Origin: Ailanthus altissimus
Taxonomy: Eukaryota > Streptophyta > Magnoliopsida > Sapindales > Simaroubaceae
Direction of reading: 5' to 3'
DNA: 64,000 nt
Assembly (NCBI GenBank): GCA_946807835.1
Contig: OX327710.1
Location: 10,528,501 to 10,592,500, forward strand
This document shows, piece after piece, positions 59,061-64,000 of the stretch. The position numbers and the translations under genes are program-made. Position 1 is the first letter of the stretch. Each line of letters starts with the position of its first letter. The notes under the pieces were generated by a model. It did no database searches. It worked only from the letters and a program-made list of their open reading frames with translations, and had not been told where the DNA came from.

Positions 59061-59578
59061 ATGGGATGCCAAATACTGCTGCTGAGTGGCAACCCTCCAA
59101 GTGGGTGGTTCAAGCTCAATGTGGATGCAGCAATGAACACAAGAGTTGGCAAATCTGGTCTTTGGGCAGTGATAAGAGACTCAGAAGGGAATGTTAAGCT
59201 AATGGCAACTGCAACAAAATCCATTTATGAGGATGTGGAGAGAGCTGAAGCAGAGGCTTTAAATTTTGGCCTTCAAATAGGAAAAAGCAACGGCCTGCTT
59301 CCCATAATAGCTAAAACTGATGCAAATAATGTAGCTGATCTAGTCCAAAGGAAACTACACTCGCTGAAGGAGATTAGGTGGACAATTCAGAAAATTCAGG
59401 AGGTACTGATGGAAGGGAGCTGAGATGAGGTTAGGCATGCTCCAAGACCATGTAATGTTCTAGCCCATAAGTTGGCTAAAGTGGCTTTCCATTATGCTGA
59501 TGTGAAACAGTGGCTGGACTGTTTTACAGTTTCTTAATGAAGCTACAAATCATTCCCCTAAAAAAAAAAAAAAAAAAT
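59061..59578 (+). mobile_element. 5'-truncated LINE 3' end with RNase H domain and poly(A)
   Basis: A coding remnant 59061-59537 with one in-frame TGA (59421). It carries plant-LINE-type RNase H landmarks: GWFKLNVDAA, an AVIRDSEGN block, E in RAEAEAL, D in AKTDAN, and a terminal H-PRPCNVLAHKLAK. The stop TAA at 59535 is followed ~25 bp later by a poly(A) run (59562-59578). A 3'-terminal RNase H plus A tail fits L1-type LINEs. The 5' end is cut off near 59035. No clear TSD. Confidence 0.75.
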
Positions 59579-59802
59579 GGAAATTTCACACGGCAAGAAT
59601 ATATTCGAACGAGGCAAAAGGAATAATAAACGGTACGACATTGACGAACATATCTTCCTCGAACATATTCACTTCGTCTTTATTTATTTTATAAACGCAA
59701 ATATTTTACGAAGTCAGAACTCAAAAAGAGACAGGGGAGACGAGGAGTGGAGGTGAATTATTTGTTTTATCGGAGCAGAGAAGTGTAGCGTAGCAAATAG
59801 CA
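59579..59802 (+). promoter_or_regulatory. Upstream region of NUDT3-like gene
   Basis: About 225 bp between the LINE poly(A) tail and the start codon. There is a TTTATTTTATAAACG segment at about 59682-59696 that could serve as a TATA box, and a purine-rich leader (AGAGACAGGGGAGACGAGG). The LINE lies immediately upstream and may have disturbed the promoter. Confidence 0.35.
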
Positions 59803-61976
59803 ATGGCGGAGAATCTGGTACATGAAGAAGATCATTTCGATGTTCTTACTAAAACTGATCAGAAAATTGGCATCACTAAGCCCAGGTAAGTCCTCTCCTC
59901 TCAATTTATCACCGTTTTCAATCATATTTACTCGTTCGCTTCATTAGAAACGATCATTCACTCCAATACTACGTAGTTTTCAATGAACTTTGATCACCGA
60001 CTTTCCCAGTACTAGAAGTTCAAATTTTCTTATAATTTTGTTTCTGATCATTTTTGATCCTAGAATTATAACAGTTATATATCAGTTTTCAGGGAGCATT
60101 TTTTTTAAGAATTAAAAATAAAAATTGTATTAAGTTTGTATTGTTATCTGTTCAAGTAACATTTGACTGTTTTCTGGTATCTTCTTAAATTCTTGTATTG
60201 ACTGTTTATACAGCTTTGCTGAACTCTAATATTCAATGCTAGTTCTTTTTTAATCATTGAATTATTTATTCCACTGGTGTTTCATTGAATTGGCTTTATC
60301 TTTACCGCTGCCACATTGTTATTGGTAAAATTTTTAAGAATTGAAATTTAAGTCAATTCTTTTCAGTTGTGAGTTCAGTAACATGTCTTATATGCACAAT
60401 CACAAGTAAAATAACAAATTGTTATTTTCTGACTATCTCTTTGTAATTTTTGAATATTTGTCCACCAAACGTGCTGTTGCTCGTAAAATAGCGTATCAAT
60501 CTGTCATTCTATTCTATAATTAAACCGTTCTCAATGTTTTTGAAGTTTCCTATATTTGCTCTCTGTTCTTCTAGAGGATCTGTTCATCGAGATGGAGCTT
60601 ACCATAGAGCTGTTCACGTCTAGATTTTTGCGGAGAGTACACAGGAACTACTTGTCCAACGACGGGCTGATTGCAAAGATTCATGGCCAGGGTTGTGGGA
60701 TATCTCCAGTGCAGGCCATATATCTGCTGGCGATTCGTCACTTATAACAGCCCAGTAATTAAATCCACTTCTCTTAATGTGTGTGTGATTTTATTTTATT
60801 TTCTTAAATTTCTTTTATATGCTAGTTTTGCAGAGATACTGTGTTCTGCGTTGGTGGTTGTGATTTTAAAATTGACTAGTTCATTATCTTACTTGTTAAA
60901 GAAATTTTGTGTTGTTTGCCATTCAGGAGGGAGCTTCAAGAAGAGCTAGGAATAAACCTTCCAAATGATGCATTTGAGTTAATCTTCGTTTTTCTTCAAG
61001 AGTGGTTAGTATCCTGAATTCCTGTCACATTGCTATGTTATTTATTTTCTTCTGTTATAGATCTCATGATTTGTGCTTTGTAAATGAGTATCCTTTTTTC
61101 TTATCAATCTTGGTAGCCTTCCCCCCTTCCCTTCATTGAAGTCATTCAGTTTCTGTTTCCTCTCCAGTTCTTTTTTCTGAAAATTCTGGAAAGAGAAATA
61201 GAAAAGGCTATGTTTATCGTGATACTGCTCAAATTTAAGGTGAAATTAATAAAACAAAATAATAGAAGTTTTAGGTGAAAAGATTGAGCTACCCTTGTAC
61301 ATTGCTGTGATTGATCTTCTAACCCAAATTGATGTAATAAATTTGAAACTGATAAATTTGTCAGTTTGATCAACATTAATAAAACAATACTCTATTTTCA
61401 ATCTCAAAAATAATTATTTTTTTTTCATTTGTAAGTCTTAAACTGGTGCAATATGTCAAAAAATCCAATCAAAACTCAGTGATCTACACTCTAAATAATG
61501 TAGGTTTCCAGTTATACCTCCAGACATGCACAGACACAACACACAAACGGAAAGCAGGTGGGCCACTCATTCCCCCTAAACATACAGAAAGAGGATAATT
61601 TTGATCATAACAATAGTCTAAGGTATTGTGAAAGATCTTTTCAGTTCAAAACTTGTAGTGGATAGATCAAGAAATCAGTAAGATGGTGAAATAAATATAT
61701 TGCATATTGTCATTTCACAGTCTGTGCAAGGACAGCTGTATCTCATTTAGTTAATTATGATTATTTTGTTGGTATTATTGTTCATACTATGAAACCCGAT
61801 GTTCTTAGGACACTTTAGTCTCATGCCTATTTTTGCGTTTTATACAAAATTCACACAATAGGGTTGCCTGATGACCTGGACCATACCTAAAACTCCATTT
61901 CATCAACAATGAATTCAATGATGTATACCTGGTGACGACTCTACATCCAATTCCTTTGGAGGCCTTTACTCTTCAG
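59803..61976 (+). pseudogene. Nudix hydrolase 3-like gene, premature stop and truncated
   Basis: Exons 59803-59885, 60575-60754 and 60927-61004 have correct GT-AG borders and phases, and a fourth exon piece lies at about 61899-61976 (ends CAG|GTGAGG). The product begins MAENLVHEEDHFDVLTK, then R-S-VHRDGAYHRAVHV, and includes the Nudix-box region (GHISAGDSS...QRELQEELGI, spanning exons 2 and 3). This matches the N-terminal domain of plant NUDT3, a nucleoside-diphosphate-linked (Nudix) hydrolase fused to a dipeptidyl-peptidase III-like domain. Codon 44 is TAG (60621-60623) where the family has Trp. The front of exon 4 is damaged, and the gypsy element follows, so the long C-terminal part is absent. 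Probably a dead partial copy; a sequencing error at the TAG cannot be excluded. Confidence 0.75.
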
Positions 61977-62039
61977 GTGAGGATTTTAACGATTACTTTC
62001 AGTTGAAATTTCAACTCATTTTGTAATACACGTGTATGC

Positions 62040-62925
62040 TTAAAAAAGAGAAAAGAAAGAGCAACCGGCGGCTGTTATATATATATATATATATATATAT
62101 AGTTGTTTTGTTTGCTTTGTTGAGGAGAAGCAAATGGAAACAAGAGAAGAAGAGAAAAAAAGGGAAAGAGAGAAAAGAAAGAGAAAGAGAGGAGAAAAAG
62201 AAAAGAAAGAAAAAAAAAGGGAAAAAAAAGGAAGAAATTGAGAAGAAAAAGAGAAAGAGAAAGAGAAAGAAAAGAAAAAAAAAGGAGAAAAAAAATAACT
62301 GAGAGAAATAAGAACTTTTAAAAAATTAGTTTGAGTAATTGAATTTATAATCAATGATTTAGCGGGTAATAATTTTACGATATTAGAATATTTATAATAT
62401 ATATCGGTACTAATAATGTATTTTTGCACCTTATAATATAAGAGGTGTGTCGATATTAGATAGATCTCAGAATTCAGAATCAATTCAGGATTAGCGCACT
62501 TTTGTGAATAGATAACTATATATATTTTATATATTTTTAATACAGCCGTTTATGATTAAATTACGCGTTATCAGATTTAATCATAATTTATTTTAGATAA
62601 ATAAATATTTATACTATTTAATATATTCAGAAATGTTTTAAAATTTATTATAGTATAGTTTATGATTATATTCAGTACAAAGATAATTATTTCAGAATAA
62701 TTGTAGTCATGATATTATATAGTAGTAGTTTTTGAACCACTATATGAGTACCTTCCCCTTTAGTGTAGTTGCTCTGCACATGCATTAGACCAGTTTAGTT
62801 TGCTCTGCCCGAACGATGCAGCATTCCGCCAGGTTAAACTAGCTCAGATCCTCCGCTCTACCTATGCGTGAGTTACACCGTCAAGTTAGACCAGATTTTT
62901 TCAGATACAAGTTTGCTGTAGTTTT

Positions 62926-62970
<45 letters not shown>

Positions 62971-63508
62971 ATGTTTCTAGAGTTATGTTACATATATTCA
63001 GCTTGATAATAAATTTTATGATAGTTTATGATTTCAGATTTTCAGATCCCCAGTATTATGTTATGATTTTAGTTTTAGCACATATTTTTATGATAACTTA
63101 TATTTCAGTACAAGTTTATTGACTACTCAGTATACAGCTTCATGATTTTCTATATTACAGATTTATACGTGTATAATATATATAAAATATAAAATATTTT
63201 GAGATTATGTCTACTCATTGAGCCACAAGCTTACTCTTTTTCTTATTTTTCCTATTTTTCTCAGGTTGTCACAGGAATTCGTATAGTGTGATACTGTCGT
63301 CACATTTTGAGGTTAGCCCACGACATGCATAGCTGCATAAGTGTCTCAGTCTGTGTATTTGTATATCTTTTTGTATATTAAAGTACACGTGTACATCTTT
63401 TGTTGAGGCATGTAGCCTCATTGTATCATATGTATGAGCAAATAGTATGTTAGTTCCACGTCATCGCAAGATCGGTCTTGGTTCTTGAGGAGGGCCCGGG
63501 TTCTATCA
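62040..63508 (+). repeat. Ty3/gypsy LTR (start uncertain)
   Basis: The end is defined: ...GGGTTCTATCA at 63508, then the primer-binding site. The 5' start is not resolved and may lie between 62020 and 62080. Contents: a TA run (62076-62100), a long purine tract (62118-62296), another TA run (about 62930-62966), and the 'cattgagccacaagcttac' and 'ggcatgtagcctc' segments. The length of ~1.4 kb suits plant gypsy LTRs. Confidence 0.6.
62118..62296 (+). repeat. Polypurine (GA-rich) tract, ~180 bp
   Basis: Almost uninterrupted A/G, made of GAAA, GAGAAA and AAAAGG words. It gives a lysine/glutamate/arginine-rich open frame that I regard as an artefact. Lies within the gypsy LTR. Confidence 0.8.
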
Positions 63509-63510
63509 GT

Positions 63511-63522
63511 TTGGTATCAAAA
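63511..63522 (+). other. Primer-binding site of gypsy element
   Basis: TTGGTATCAAAA follows the LTR end (63508) after 2 bp and resembles the initiator-Met tRNA primer site. Confidence 0.75.
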
Positions 63523-63609
63523 CATATTTTAAGATTCTATAGACTAATACATGATACATGCATGTTAGAGATGCCATTAATGAATTATTGTATTTTATAA
63601 ATTTTCATA

Positions 63610-64000
63610 ATGCGTTCACGTAGCCGACCTCGCACGAATTTTGTGGCTGAACTAAGAGCTCCCTTAGTACCAGATAGAAGTGAGGAGTCGATTAAAGAGG
63701 AAGTGGCTGAGTCAGTTCCCTCCTGTACCTATACCTTAAACTCAGCTTAATTTTATTATAAAGGAGATACATCTTCAGCTAGTGCCATAACTTGTGATAC
63801 AACCTACACAGGGACAACCTGATAGACCTGTCTTAGAGTAAACCATAGATAGACTGGCTCAGTGAGTTATAGTTGCAGTGAAAAGACAAACACAGAGACC
63901 ACTCCAGAGAGAGAACATAATGTGTTCGTAGTTTAGGGGTAGAGAATTTTTCAGGCACTATAGAGCCAGCTGATGCAGAGTCATGACTAACCAGAGTAGA
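63610..64000 (+). pseudogene. Ty3/gypsy gag start, truncated by window edge
   Basis: The ATG at 63610 opens an Arg/Ser-rich start (MRSRSRPRTNFVAEL) typical of gypsy gag N termini, followed by an acidic stretch. In-frame stops (first near 63749) show decay. The rest lies beyond the window. Confidence 0.55.

Noticed and set aside
62036..62483. Lys/Glu-rich frame (+) and Ser/Phe-rich frame (-) over the purine tract
   Set aside because: Both are translations of a simple A/G tract inside an LTR.

Overview
This is eukaryotic nuclear DNA, almost certainly from a eudicot plant. Three things show this: intron-rich genes with GT-AG borders that match plant RAD23, SERINC/TMS1 and NUDT3-type proteins; AT-rich intergenic DNA; and dense plant repeats (Ty1/copia, Ty3/gypsy, a SINE, a LINE tail, MITE-like hairpins and an endogenous caulimovirid). 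The species cannot be named from the window. There are no bacterial operons, no CRISPR array and no RNA gene that I can support.

Layout. 1-454 holds degenerate ~75-bp repeats. 455 to about 6340 is a decayed minus-strand Ty1/copia element whose right LTR carries a nested 525-bp solo LTR. 7821-12270 is an intact 12-exon RAD23 gene (+, 374 aa). 13397-22146 is an endogenous pararetrovirus locus: two arms of about 2.32 kb in inverted orientation around a 3.8-kb single-copy part that holds the coat, zinc-knuckle, protease and reverse-transcriptase remnants. 23814-27160 is an intact 6-exon SERINC gene (-, 414 aa). 28160-36200 is a repeat megastructure: a 3.26-kb array of a 22-bp unit, flanked by AT-rich arrays that are reverse complements of each other, the right one carrying a non-autonomous TIR element. 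About 36295-36441 is a small hairpin MITE with a perfect 32-bp palindrome. 40309-40590 (+) is a small conserved membrane-protein gene, with a SINE just downstream. 41640-49470 is a heavily eroded copia element split by about 3 kb of foreign DNA. 50721-58267 is a complete but dead copia element (TSD AGATC) whose left LTR holds a 2.5-kb nested insertion (TSD GAAAC). 59061-59578 is a 5'-truncated LINE tail with poly(A). 59803-61976 is the start of a NUDT3-like gene with an in-frame stop and no 3' half, followed by the LTR, primer-binding site and gag start of a Ty3/gypsy element that runs off the window.

Functionally the window holds two credible housekeeping genes (a proteasome shuttle factor and a membrane serine incorporator), one small membrane-protein gene and one probable pseudogene; everything else is mobile DNA at different stages of decay. 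The most unusual parts are the 22-bp array enclosed by inverted AT arrays (the architecture of a foldback-type element) and the near-identical outward-facing pararetrovirus arms, whose + strand read-through transcript would fold into a very long hairpin.
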